A DNA stretch of 64,000 nt from Blautia sp. (GTDB lineage: Bacteria; Bacillota; Clostridia; Lachnospirales; Lachnospiraceae), in NCBI GenBank assembly GCA_029257805.1, contig JARIAR010000013.1, positions 1 through 64,000 of the forward strand, given 5' to 3'. The position numbers and the translations under genes were made by a program. Below the pieces are notes generated by a model, which saw nothing but the letters and a program-made list of their open reading frames with translations, did no database searches and was not told the DNA's origin. Shown in pieces: positions 48,203 through 57,531 of this stretch. Within the stretch, counting starts at the first letter, position 1. The number at the start of each line of letters is the position of its first letter.

Positions 48203-49468
48203 ATGTTAGAAATGAAAAAAACCAGACTGCGTAAATGGATATGTGGAATTTTATGTATAGGTCTTACTGTTTCACAACCGGGAGTTTTATATGCAGAAGA
48301 AAATTCAGAAGGATATGAAGAAACAGAAGTAACAGAAGCAACTCCGACTCCGATCCCTCATACAGAAGCTTATGAGGAACCGGCGGAAACAGATGCATTG
48401 AAGGGATGGCCTACGGCACCTAAGATAGAAGGGAAATCTGCAATACTTATGGATATGCAGACCGGCTCTATTCTTTATTCAAAAAATCCGGATGAAAAGT
48501 TATATCCTGCCAGTATTACCAAAATCATGACTACGTTGCTGGCATGTGAAAATCTGGATTTAAAAGACAAGCTTGTAATGTCAGAATCGGCAGCATATGG
48601 GATAGAAGCAAATAGTTCCAGTATTTATGCAGATACAGGAGAAGAATTTACAATGGAGCAGGCTTTGATGGCAGTTATGCTGGAGTCGGCAAATGAAGTT
48701 TCTCTTGCTGTTGCAGAAAAGACATCCGGTTCCGTTAAGAAATTTGTGGAACTGATGAATAAAAGAGCAAGGCAGTTAGGATGCACAAATACACATTTTA
48801 ATAACCCAAATGGACTTCCGGATAAGCAGCATTTTACAACTGCTTCAGATATGGCAAAGATTGCAGCAGCTGCCTGGTATAATCCTCTGTTTCGTAAATT
48901 TACTTCAAGAATATTATATGAAATTCCTCCTACAAATAAATTTGGTGAAACCCGTTATTTTTTAAATCATCACAAAATGATGGAAGGACGGGATTATGCA
49001 TATGAAGGAGTTATGGGAGGAAAAACCGGATATACAAATGAGGCGGGGAGTACTCTTGTCACATATGCAAAAAGAGGAGAAATGCGCCTTGTTGTAGTGG
49101 TAATGGGATCTATAAACGGAGCTTATGGAGATACTGCCTCACTTTTGGATTATGGGTTTCAGAATTTTCAAAAGGTAAGTATGAAAGTAAATTTAAATAA
49201 GACTACAAGAAGGAACCTTCCATGTGAAAAATATCTGCTTCGAAATAACGGAAACGATATGGCATTTTATTACCCTCATCAGATTTATGTAACGGTACCA
49301 AAAGGAATCACATCTGACCAGATGGAGCTTCGAAAGACTACAGAGAAAAGTGTCATTGGACCGTGGCGTGTTTTAAATGAATATTATTATGAAGATCATA
49401 TGGTAGGATCTGGCGTGCAATATGAAAAAGAGCTCCTTTCAGAGCTCCTTCTCAAGCCGCTTTTTTAA
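48203..49468 (+). CDS. D-alanyl-D-alanine carboxypeptidase (PBP5/DacF type, S11)
   Basis: A 421-residue secreted penicillin-binding protein. It has a signal peptide (to about residue 35, VLYAEE), then a Glu/Thr-rich linker. The S11 catalytic domain has S104-x-x-K107 (PASITKIMTT), S162-A-N164 and K274-T-G (GGKTGYT). It trims the terminal D-Ala of peptidoglycan. The beta-rich PBP5 C-terminal domain (about 330-400) follows, but no amphipathic anchor helix is obvious. ATG 48203 is preferred to GTG 48188 because AAGGATA is spaced 8 bases before it. It converges on the exonuclease gene, with a 30-base overlap of the coding ends. Confidence 0.92.
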   Translation: MLEMKKTRLRKWICGILCIGLTVSQPGVLYAEENSEGYEETEVTEATPTPIPHTEAYEEPAETDALKGWPTAPKIEGKSAILMDMQTGSILYSKNPDEKLYPASITKIMTTLLACENLDLKDKLVMSESAAYGIEANSSSIYADTGEEFTMEQALMAVMLESANEVSLAVAEKTSGSVKKFVELMNKRARQLGCTNTHFNNPNGLPDKQHFTTASDMAKIAAAAWYNPLFRKFTSRILYEIPPTNKFGETRYFLNHHKMMEGRDYAYEGVMGGKTGYTNEAGSTLVTYAKRGEMRLVVVVMGSINGAYGDTASLLDYGFQNFQKVSMKVNLNKTTRRNLPCEKYLLRNNGNDMAFYYPHQIYVTVPKGITSDQMELRKTTEKSVIGPWRVLNEYYYEDHMVGSGVQYEKELLSELLLKPLF

Positions 49469-50398
49469 CTGCTTTTTACGGCGGAGGGCTTCCCGTTTTT
49501 CACGGATTTCCTCCGCCTCTTCTATTGTGGCAGGCTTTAATGTCTTAATGGCAAAACAAAGCCGCTCGTCTGTTTTTCTGATACGGATTTTTCCTATAAT
49601 ATAACCATGTTCCTGACAGCAGGAAACACTGTAGTAAATTTTGGAGTTGTTCATAAACCAGCGGATTTTACGTTTGGCAGGTTTATGACAGAAAGGGCAT
49701 TTTGTGCTGGTCACTTCTTTGTCTTTCATAGCACGTTCTCTGGTTAAAAACTCTCGTGATATAAATTTATCGTAGGCAGGATAAGAGATATAAATCTCTT
49801 CTTTTTTGTTTTTGGGATTTTGATAAACATCCAAAGAAGAGTTTGGTAAAATACAATGATCAGGAATCTTACGTAGAACCTCTGCTGTGTAAAAGGCATC
49901 TGCAAAGGCTCTGTGAAAATCTTTTCCTTTTTCTATTTTAAGGAAATCAATGGCGTATTCAAGAGAACGGCGGGAAGAACGGTCTTCGAACCGGATACTG
50001 AATAGTTTTTGAACATCGTAGTAAGTAACAGGACCAGGTAAGAGATAGAGAAGATCATAATATTTCATGTTCCGCTGGAGTTCTGTTACATCCTGATTTC
50101 CCCATGTGAAGAAATACCAGTCATCGCCGCACCATTCTATGAATTCCCGTGCTGCCTGAGGAAAAGGGGTGCCGTTTTCTAAATCTTTGTAATTAACATG
50201 GATCACATCCCGAATGCTGTTGTGGATCCAGTTATATACTTGTGGTTTGATCAGGCGATGAAAGGTGTCGATTACTTCTTTTTGTTCGTTGAGTTTTACA
50301 GCTCCGATTTCTATGATTTCAAAAGGCAGCTGCTGGTTGGAATATTTTTTTCCTTCCGGGCTTTGATTCCATTCAAGATCAAAAACAATGAAATTCAT
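49439..50398 (-). CDS. DEDDh 3'-5' exonuclease (KapD/ERI-1-like) with zinc-finger tail
   Basis: A 319-residue nuclease. The exonuclease domain has D7 and E9 in FIVFDLEWNQ, an Asp in FTWGNQDVTEL and the HRAFADAFYTAEVL motif with the catalytic His and final Asp, as in RNase T and ERI-1 relatives. The C-terminal 110 residues carry a putative zinc site (CPFCHKPAKRK ... CCQEHG) and a Lys/Arg/Glu-rich coiled tail (about 290-319). It probably trims RNA 3' ends. The overlap with the nucleoside hydrolase gene upstream (4 bases) makes one operon, consistent with nucleotide salvage. Confidence 0.88.
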   Translation of the reverse strand: MNFIVFDLEWNQSPEGKKYSNQQLPFEIIEIGAVKLNEQKEVIDTFHRLIKPQVYNWIHNSIRDVIHVNYKDLENGTPFPQAAREFIEWCGDDWYFFTWGNQDVTELQRNMKYYDLLYLLPGPVTYYDVQKLFSIRFEDRSSRRSLEYAIDFLKIEKGKDFHRAFADAFYTAEVLRKIPDHCILPNSSLDVYQNPKNKKEEIYISYPAYDKFISREFLTRERAMKDKEVTSTKCPFCHKPAKRKIRWFMNNSKIYYSVSCCQEHGYIIGKIRIRKTDERLCFAIKTLKPATIEEAEEIREKREALRRKKQLKKRLEKEL

Positions 50399-51357
50399 GA
50401 TTTTTTGGATTCTCCTAATTCGTAAATGGCAGAAATAAGGTATTCCTGAAATTTTTCAGTCATTGCATCTTCCAGAACAAAAGCATTTATCTCGTTTTCT
50501 TCATAATTCCACCAGCGGAAATCACAAAGAGTACTTCCTCTGGAAACTCCCTCTGAGCAATCTACATTGATTTTTGCATTTTCTCCTGTAAAAATTTCAG
50601 GATGGATAAGATACATAAAGGGAACCGCGTCGTGGACATTTACCGTTCCTTTATATTTATTGTAAGGCTGACTGATGTAGAAACCGGCCATATCGCCGCA
50701 GATCTTTGCAACAGGGTTGTTGGACTGGCAAAGTTTTGCAATTTGGTTTCGTGTAAGGAAGCATTTGGTTGTAACATCAAGACCGCACATTACAAGAGGA
50801 ACTCCACAGTCACAAACGATTTTTGCCGCCTCAGGATCCACATAAATATTAAATTCCGCCGCAGGCGTTACATTGCCGCCTTTTGCAGCCCCGCCCATAA
50901 AAACGATTTCCCGGATTTTGGATTTCACTTCGGGAAATGTTTTTAGAAGAAGAGCAATATTTGTCAGAGGACCTGTGGGAACAAGGACAGCCTGCTCATT
51001 TTCCGGTAATTGAGATAATATTTTATAAAGAAAAAGGACGGCGTTTTCCTGTTCCGGAACTCTGGACGATCTTGGAAGTTCGCAATCTCCAAGACCTGTA
51101 TTGCCATGGATTTCTGCAGCGAATTGCGGTTCACGTACAAGCGGTGCAGGGGCACCTTCCGCTACCGGAACATCAAGTCCGTAAAATTCTGTTAGATCGA
51201 GAGCGTTTCTTGTTACTTTTTGGATAGACTGGTTTCCGCTTACAGATGTGACCGCCAGAATATCCAGTGTGTCACTGTTGGCTGCAGCGTAAGCCATTGC
51301 CAGAGCATCATCAATTCCGGGATCACAATCCATAATTACTTTTATCTTTTCAGCCAT
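50395..51357 (-). CDS. Inosine-uridine preferring nucleoside hydrolase family enzyme
   Basis: A 320-residue enzyme with the calcium-binding signature DCDPGIDDALAMAYA at about 10-24, characteristic of IunH/RihA/RihB hydrolases. Further conserved parts are PTGPLTNIALLLK, VFMGGAAKGGNVTPAAEFNI and VHDAVPFMYLIHPE, which supplies the last metal ligand. It hydrolyses ribonucleosides to base and ribose. Pyrimidine or purine preference cannot be told safely. It has a strong promoter (51403-51431) and is the first gene of the pair with the exonuclease. Confidence 0.93.
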   Translation of the reverse strand: MAEKIKVIMDCDPGIDDALAMAYAAANSDTLDILAVTSVSGNQSIQKVTRNALDLTEFYGLDVPVAEGAPAPLVREPQFAAEIHGNTGLGDCELPRSSRVPEQENAVLFLYKILSQLPENEQAVLVPTGPLTNIALLLKTFPEVKSKIREIVFMGGAAKGGNVTPAAEFNIYVDPEAAKIVCDCGVPLVMCGLDVTTKCFLTRNQIAKLCQSNNPVAKICGDMAGFYISQPYNKYKGTVNVHDAVPFMYLIHPEIFTGENAKINVDCSEGVSRGSTLCDFRWWNYEENEINAFVLEDAMTEKFQEYLISAIYELGESKKS

Positions 51358-51402
51358 TTTTATACCTCTTTCGTTGTTGAAAATTAGATGTTGATTTTCT
51401 TC

Positions 51403-51431
51403 AGTATAACAGACAGGGAAATTCCTGTAAA
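51403..51431 (-). promoter_or_regulatory. Promoter of the nucleoside hydrolase operon
   Basis: Minus-strand TTTACA (51426-51431), a 17-bp spacer and TATACT (51403-51408), about 46 bases before the start codon. Confidence 0.6.
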
Positions 51432-51496
51432 GGAGTGGGAAACCGGAGATAAATTTCTGAGAAAACAGGAAATTGGGGGAATATAAAGGAAAAGGC

Positions 51497-51526
51497 TTGA
51501 CATATAGAAATTACACCGATTATAAT
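51497..51526 (+). promoter_or_regulatory. Consensus promoter of the ileS T-box leader
   Basis: TTGACA (51497-51502), an 18-bp spacer and TATAAT (51521-51526), both perfect consensus. It gives an RNA leader of about 300 bases before ileS. Confidence 0.85.
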
Positions 51527-51549
51527 AAAAAAGACATAATAAAAAACAG

Positions 51550-51794
51550 TGATGGAGACAGTAAACTGTACTGAAAACGACAGCGAACCGGGGAGGGTGG
51601 AAGCCTGGTGCAAGTAGGTTCAGTTGAATATCACTCCGGAGTTTCGTTTCTGAAGACAAAATAAAAGTTAGTAAGAAATGACGGGATTCCCCCGTTATCG
51701 GGAACGTGTATCGGTGTCAGCGCCCGTACAGTGTAACAGGTGGTATAGCGAAAGAATCATTCTTCGTCCTTTTACAGAAGGGCGGAGTTTTTTT
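51550..51794 (+). promoter_or_regulatory. T-box riboswitch for isoleucine in front of ileS
   Basis: The leader has the stem I signature CCGGGGAGGGTGGAAGCCTGG (51595-51617 region). A specifier loop contains the isoleucine codon ATC at 51630-51632 followed by A. The T-box core AACAGGTGGTATAGCG is at 51735-51750, whose TGGT pairs with the 3' end of uncharged tRNA. A competing terminator is formed by CTTCGTCCTT (51762-51771) and AAGGGCGGAG (51778-51787) with seven T. Uncharged tRNA-Ile should stabilise the antiterminator and let ileS, and probably glgP, be transcribed. This is the established mechanism for T-box leaders. Confidence 0.93.
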
Positions 51795-51830
51795 ATTTTA
51801 TTAAGAAAGTATTTTACAGGAGGAATGATC

Positions 51831-54800
51831 GTGTATCAAAAAGTAGATACGAACCTGAATTTCGTAGAGAGAGAAAAAAAAGTAGAAGAATTCTGGAAAG
51901 AAAACCATATTTTTGAAAAAAGTATGGAAAATCGTAAAGAAGGTGAGTCCTATACCTTTTATGACGGACCGCCGACTGCAAATGGAAAGCCTCATATCGG
52001 ACACGTTCTTACACGTGTTATTAAGGATATGATTCCAAGATATCGTACGATGAAGGGAAACATGGTTCCGCGTAAAGCAGGATGGGACACACATGGACTT
52101 CCGGTAGAGCTGGAGGTTGAGAAAAAGCTCGGCCTTGATGGAAAAGAGCAGATTGAAGAATACGGTATGGAGCCTTTTATCAGACAGTGTAAGGAAAGCG
52201 TTTGGAAATATAAAGGAATGTGGGAGGATTTTTCCTCTACTGTTGGTTTCTGGGCAGATATGGACCATCCTTATGTTACGTACGAAGACAATTACATTGA
52301 GTCAGAGTGGTGGGCATTAAAAGAAATATGGAATAAAAATCTTCTTTATAAAGGGTTTAAAATTGTTCCGTATTGTCCGCGTTGTGGAACTCCTCTTTCC
52401 GCACAGGAAGTTTCTCAGGGATATAAAACAGTAAAAGAACGTTCTGCAATCGTGCGCTTTAAAGTTGTGGGAGAAGATGCATATTTCCTTGCATGGACAA
52501 CAACACCGTGGACACTTCCGTCTAACGTGGCGCTTTGTGTAAATCCGGATGAAGCATACTGCAAAGTAAAAGCGGCAGATGGATATACTTATTATATGGC
52601 ACAGGCTCTTCTTGATAAGGTACTGGGCAAACTTGGAAACGAGGAAACTCCGGCCTATGAAATTCTGGAGACATATACGGGTAAAGATCTGGAATATAAA
52701 GAATATGAACCTTTATTTGTCTGCACAAAAGAAGCAGCAGCCAAACAAAAGAAAAAAGGACATTTTGTTACATGCGATCACTATGTAACAATGGGTGACG
52801 GTACCGGTATTGTTCATATTGCACCTGCATTTGGTGAAGACGATAATCGTGTAGGAAGAGATTATAATCTTCCGTTTGTACAGTTTGTAGATGGACAGGG
52901 CAACATGTCAAAAGAAACACCATATGCCGGAACATTTGTTAAGGCGGCAGATCCTCTTGTTCTGACAGATCTGGATAAAGAAGGAAAACTTTTTGACGCA
53001 CCGAAATTTGAGCATGATTATCCGCATTGCTGGCGTTGTGATACTCCTCTTATCTATTATGCAAGAGAATCCTGGTTTATTAAAATGACAGCTGTAAAAG
53101 AGGATCTGATCCGTAATAATAATACAATTAACTGGATTCCGGAAAGCATTGGCAAAGGCCGTTTTGGTGACTGGCTGGAAAATGTACAGGATTGGGGAAT
53201 TTCCAGAAACCGTTACTGGGGAACTCCTCTTAATATCTGGGAATGTGAATGCGGTCATATGCATGCGATCGGAAGCCGTGAAGAACTGGCAGAGATGAGC
53301 GGTGATGAAAAAGCAAAAACAGTAGAGCTTCACAGACCATACATTGATGAGATCACACTTAAGTGTCCGGAATGTGGTGGAGAAATGCATCGTGTACCGG
53401 AAGTAATCGACTGCTGGTTTGATTCTGGTGCAATGCCTTTTGCACAGCATCATTATCCATTTGAAAACAAAGACCTGTTTGAGAAACAGTTCCCGGCAGA
53501 TTTTATTTCAGAGGCAGTTGATCAGACAAGAGGATGGTTCTATTCTCTTCTTGCAGAATCTACACTTCTGTTTAATAAAGCACCATATAAAAACGTAATC
53601 GTTCTGGGACATGTACAGGATGAAAACGGACAGAAAATGAGTAAATCAAAAGGAAATGCAGTGGATCCGTTTGATGCACTGGAGAAGTATGGCGCAGATG
53701 CGATCCGCTGGTATTTCTATATCAACAGTGCTCCGTGGCTGCCAAATCGTTTCCACGGAAAAGCAGTTGTGGAAGGTCAGCGTAAATTTATGAGTACATT
53801 GTGGAATACGTATGCATTCTTTGTATTATACGCAAACATTGATGAATTTGACGCTACAAAATATACATTAGATTATGACAAGCTTCCAATTATGGATAAA
53901 TGGCTTCTGAGCAAGCTGAATACAGTTGTGAAAACAGTAGATGAGAATCTGGCAAATTACAAGATTCCGGAAAGTGCAAGAGCTCTTCAGGATTTTGTAG
54001 ATGATATGAGTAACTGGTATGTAAGAAGAAGCCGTGAACGTTTCTGGGCAAAGGGAATGGAGCAGGATAAGATCAATGCATATATGACTTTATACACCGC
54101 GCTTGTTACTATTGCAAAAACAGCCGCTCCTATGATTCCATTTATGACAGAAGATATTTACCAGAATCTTGTAAGAAGCCTTGATAAGAATGCACCGGAA
54201 AGTATTCATCTTTGTGATTTCCCGGCTGTAAAAGAAGAGTGGATCGATAAAGAACTGGAAGAGAATATGGAAGAACTTCTGGATATTGTTGTGCTTGGAC
54301 GTGCATGCAGAAATACTGCCAATATTAAGAATCGTCAGCCAATCGGTCTTATGTATGTAAAAGCAGAAAAAGTAATGGACGATTTCTACACAGATATTAT
54401 TGCGGATGAGCTGAATATCAAGGAAGTAAAATTTGCAGATGATGTGGAATCCTTTATTTCTTACAGCTTTAAGCCACAGCTTCGCACAGTTGGACCGAAG
54501 TATGGAAAACTGCTGAATGGCATTCGTCAGGCATTAAATGAAATTGATGGAACAAAGGCAATGAATGAGCTGAGAGCAAATAATGTTCTTGTTCTTGATA
54601 TTGATGGAAATAAAGTGGAATTAACAGAAGAAGATCTTCTTATCGAAACAGCACAGACAGAAGGATATGTAACAGAAACAGATGGAAATACTTCTGTTGT
54701 ACTTGATACGAATCTTACTCCGGCTCTTATTGAAGAGGGATTTGTACGTGAGATTATCAGTAAAGTACAGACAATGCGTAAAGAGGCTGGGTTCGAGGTT

Positions 54801-54983
54801 ATGGACAAAATCTGCATTTACGTAAAAGATAATGAAAAAATTGCAGAAATCATAAAGAATCATGAAGAAGAAATTAAAGCAGAGGTTCTTGCAGAGAAGC
54901 TTGTTTTGGGTGAGACGGATGGCTACGTGAAAGACTGGAATATCAATAAGGAACAGGTAACGCTGGGAGTAACCAGATTATAG
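51831..54983 (+). CDS. ileS: Isoleucyl-tRNA synthetase (eukaryote-like type 2)
   Basis: A 1050-residue class I synthetase charging tRNA-Ile. HIGH is at 55-58 (KPHIGHV) and KMSKS at 602-606 (QKMSKSKGN). The editing domain lies between, with TTPWTLPSNVA, and the anticodon-binding region and a long C-terminal part follow. Length and motif context (YDGPPTANGKPHIGH, AGWDTHGLPVE) match the type 2 IleS group, which includes mupirocin-insensitive enzymes. GTG 51831 is chosen because AGGAGG (51818-51823) is ideally spaced and the protein then begins MYQKVDTNLNF. The upstream ATG 51825 is too close. It is controlled by the T-box and followed after 11 bases by glgP. Confidence 0.96.
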   Translation: MYQKVDTNLNFVEREKKVEEFWKENHIFEKSMENRKEGESYTFYDGPPTANGKPHIGHVLTRVIKDMIPRYRTMKGNMVPRKAGWDTHGLPVELEVEKKLGLDGKEQIEEYGMEPFIRQCKESVWKYKGMWEDFSSTVGFWADMDHPYVTYEDNYIESEWWALKEIWNKNLLYKGFKIVPYCPRCGTPLSAQEVSQGYKTVKERSAIVRFKVVGEDAYFLAWTTTPWTLPSNVALCVNPDEAYCKVKAADGYTYYMAQALLDKVLGKLGNEETPAYEILETYTGKDLEYKEYEPLFVCTKEAAAKQKKKGHFVTCDHYVTMGDGTGIVHIAPAFGEDDNRVGRDYNLPFVQFVDGQGNMSKETPYAGTFVKAADPLVLTDLDKEGKLFDAPKFEHDYPHCWRCDTPLIYYARESWFIKMTAVKEDLIRNNNTINWIPESIGKGRFGDWLENVQDWGISRNRYWGTPLNIWECECGHMHAIGSREELAEMSGDEKAKTVELHRPYIDEITLKCPECGGEMHRVPEVIDCWFDSGAMPFAQHHYPFENKDLFEKQFPADFISEAVDQTRGWFYSLLAESTLLFNKAPYKNVIVLGHVQDENGQKMSKSKGNAVDPFDALEKYGADAIRWYFYINSAPWLPNRFHGKAVVEGQRKFMSTLWNTYAFFVLYANIDEFDATKYTLDYDKLPIMDKWLLSKLNTVVKTVDENLANYKIPESARALQDFVDDMSNWYVRRSRERFWAKGMEQDKINAYMTLYTALVTIAKTAAPMIPFMTEDIYQNLVRSLDKNAPESIHLCDFPAVKEEWIDKELEENMEELLDIVVLGRACRNTANIKNRQPIGLMYVKAEKVMDDFYTDIIADELNIKEVKFADDVESFISYSFKPQLRTVGPKYGKLLNGIRQALNEIDGTKAMNELRANNVLVLDIDGNKVELTEEDLLIETAQTEGYVTETDGNTSVVLDTNLTPALIEEGFVREIISKVQTMRKEAGFEVMDKICIYVKDNEKIAEIIKNHEEEIKAEVLAEKLVLGETDGYVKDWNINKEQVTLGVTRL

Positions 54984-54994
54984 GAGGCGCGGCA

Positions 54995-57457
54995 ATGATT
55001 GATAAACAGTTTAAAAAAGAAGTATTTAAACAGAGCGTAAAGGATAATGTGAAATTTCTTTATCGTAAAACGCTGGAGGAAGCAACTAAAGAACAGGTAT
55101 TTCAGGCAGTGTGTTATACAGTAAAAGATGTGATCATTGATAACTGGCTTGAAACACAGAATGCATATGAAGAGCAGGATCCAAAGGTACTCTACTATAT
55201 GTCCATGGAGTTCCTTATGGGGCGTGCGTTAGGAAACAACCTGATCAACCTGGGCGCTTATGGAGAAGTGAAAGAAGCGCTGGAAGAATTAGGATTTGAT
55301 CTGAATTGTATTGAAGACCAGGAGCCGGATCCGGCTCTTGGAAATGGTGGCCTTGGAAGACTGGCCGCTTGTTTCCTGGATTCTCTTGCAACCTTAAATT
55401 ACTGTGCTTATGGATGTGGAATCCGCTATCGCTATGGTATGTTTAAACAGGAGATCAAAGATGGTTTTCAGTTGGAAGTACCGGATAACTGGCTGAAGAA
55501 TGGATATCCTTTCGAACTTCGTCGTCCGGAGTATGCGAAAGAGGTTCATTTCGGAGGACATGTACGGGTAGAACATGATCCGGCAACTGGTCAGAATAAA
55601 TTTATCCATGAAGGATACCAGGCAGTGAAAGCCATACCATATGATATGCCGATCGTTGGTTATAAAAATAAGGTTGTAAATACTCTCCGCATTTGGGATG
55701 CAGAGCCAATTGTGGATTTTGAACTGGATTCATTTGATAAAGGTGATTACAAAAAGGCAGTAGAGCAGGAAAATCTTGCCCGCAATATTGTAGAAGTCCT
55801 TTATCCAAATGACAATCATTACGCAGGAAAAGAGCTTCGTTTAAAACAGCAGTATTTCTTTGTTTCTGCAAGTATTCAGGCAGCGATAGAAAAATACAAA
55901 AAAAATCACAGTGATATTACCAAACTTTATGAAAAAGTCTGCTTCCAGATGAATGATACACATCCTACAGTTGCTGTTGCAGAGCTGATGCGTATTCTGG
56001 TAGATGAAGAAGGCCTTGGCTGGGATGAAGCATGGGCAATTACAACAAAATGTTGTGCATATACAAATCACACCATTATGTCAGAAGCATTGGAAAAATG
56101 GCCGATTGAATTATTCTCCAGACTTTTACCAAGAGTTTACCAGATTATAGAAGAAATTAATCGTCGGTTTATCCTTGAAGTACAGAGTCGTTATCCTGGA
56201 AATTATGAAAAAATTAAGAAAATGGCAATCATTTATGATGGACAGGTTAAAATGGCACATCTTGCAATTGTGGCAGGTTTCTCTGTAAATGGTGTTGCAC
56301 GTCTTCATACAGAAATTTTGAAAAATCAGGAGCTTCATGATTTTTATGAAATGATGCCGGAGAAGTTTAATAATAAGACAAATGGAATTACCCAGAGACG
56401 TTTTCTCCTTCATGGAAACCCTCTTCTTGCAGCATGGGTAACGGATCATATTGGACCGGACTGGATCACAGATCTTTCTCAGATTAAAAAACTGGCAGTT
56501 TATGCAGACGATGAAAAAGCACTTCAAGAATTTATGAATATTAAATACCAGAATAAAGTGCGTCTTGCAAAATATATTCTGGAGCATAATGGAGTTGAAG
56601 TGGATCCGCATTCTATTTTTGATGTGCAGGTTAAGAGACTTCATGAATATAAACGGCAGCTTTTGAATATTCTTCATGTAATTTATCTGTATAATCAGAT
56701 CAAGCAGCATCCGGAGCTGGATTTCTATCCAAGAACTTTTATTTTTGGAGCAAAAGCATCTGCAGGATATCATACTGCCAAGAAGATCATTAAGCTGATT
56801 AATTCAGTAGCAGATGTTGTAAATAATGACACATCTATCAATGGCAAGCTGAAGGTTGTTTTCATTGAAAACTATCGTGTATCTAATGCAGAAATGATTT
56901 TTGCAGCAGCAGATGTGTCCGAGCAGATCTCAACTGCAAGTAAAGAGGCTTCCGGCACAGGAAACATGAAGTTTATGTTGAATGGTGCGCCGACTCTCGG
57001 AACAATGGATGGTGCAAATGTAGAAATTGTAGAAGAAGTTGGGGCAGAAAATGCATTTATTTTTGGATTAAGCTCTGATGAAGTTATCAATTATGAAACA
57101 AATGGCGGATATGATCCGAACGTGATCTATAATACAGATGGAGATATCCGTCAGGTATTGATGCAGCTGATCAATGGAACATTTTCGGATGATACAGAGC
57201 TGTTCCGTGATCTTTATGATTCTCTTCTTAATACTAATAATACGGATCGTCCGGACAGATATTTTATCCTGGCTGATTTCCGGGCCTATGCAGAGGCACA
57301 GAAACGTGTGGAAGAGGCATATAAAGATGAGAAGAAATGGGCGAAAATGGCTCTTTTAAATACTGCACACAGTGGAAAATTCACATCTGACAGAACAATT
57401 CAGGAATATGTGGATGATATCTGGAAACTGGATAAGGTAATTGTGGATAAGAAATAA
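54995..57457 (+). CDS. glgP: Glycogen/alpha-glucan phosphorylase
   Basis: An 820-residue PLP enzyme that releases glucose-1-phosphate from alpha-1,4-glucans. The PLP lysine is K659 in GTGNMKFMLNG, and TLGTMDGANVEI follows. N-terminal DPALGNGGLGRLAACFLDSL and GYGIRYRYGMF-like sequence (CGIRYRYGMFKQEI) are also family hallmarks. Length equals the family norm. It is only 11 bases after ileS with AGGAGG in the gap and no terminator between, so it may be co-transcribed and fall under T-box control. That is an uncommon link between amino-acid supply and glycogen use. Confidence 0.96.
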   Translation: MIDKQFKKEVFKQSVKDNVKFLYRKTLEEATKEQVFQAVCYTVKDVIIDNWLETQNAYEEQDPKVLYYMSMEFLMGRALGNNLINLGAYGEVKEALEELGFDLNCIEDQEPDPALGNGGLGRLAACFLDSLATLNYCAYGCGIRYRYGMFKQEIKDGFQLEVPDNWLKNGYPFELRRPEYAKEVHFGGHVRVEHDPATGQNKFIHEGYQAVKAIPYDMPIVGYKNKVVNTLRIWDAEPIVDFELDSFDKGDYKKAVEQENLARNIVEVLYPNDNHYAGKELRLKQQYFFVSASIQAAIEKYKKNHSDITKLYEKVCFQMNDTHPTVAVAELMRILVDEEGLGWDEAWAITTKCCAYTNHTIMSEALEKWPIELFSRLLPRVYQIIEEINRRFILEVQSRYPGNYEKIKKMAIIYDGQVKMAHLAIVAGFSVNGVARLHTEILKNQELHDFYEMMPEKFNNKTNGITQRRFLLHGNPLLAAWVTDHIGPDWITDLSQIKKLAVYADDEKALQEFMNIKYQNKVRLAKYILEHNGVEVDPHSIFDVQVKRLHEYKRQLLNILHVIYLYNQIKQHPELDFYPRTFIFGAKASAGYHTAKKIIKLINSVADVVNNDTSINGKLKVVFIENYRVSNAEMIFAAADVSEQISTASKEASGTGNMKFMLNGAPTLGTMDGANVEIVEEVGAENAFIFGLSSDEVINYETNGGYDPNVIYNTDGDIRQVLMQLINGTFSDDTELFRDLYDSLLNTNNTDRPDRYFILADFRAYAEAQKRVEEAYKDEKKWAKMALLNTAHSGKFTSDRTIQEYVDDIWKLDKVIVDKK

Positions 57458-57472
57458 GTATCCATGCAGAAG

Positions 57473-57503
57473 ACCCCCTGGGAATGATTTTTCAGGGGGT
57501 TTC
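57473..57503 (+). terminator. Weak terminator after glgP
   Basis: ACCCCCTG (57473-57480) and CAGGGGGT (57493-57500) pair around a 12-base loop, followed by TTTCATATATTTT. The broken T run suggests partial read-through into spmA. Confidence 0.6.
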
Positions 57504-57531
57504 ATATATTTTAGAAAAAACAGGATTTTTT

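Noticed and set aside
52908-53453. 181-residue minus-strand frame inside ileS
   Set aside because: It lies opposite highly conserved synthetase sequence, including the editing and zinc-like regions; it is a shadow.
56126-56773. 215-residue minus-strand frame inside glgP
   Set aside because: Opposite conserved phosphorylase sequence with no ribosome site and a composition typical of an antisense frame.
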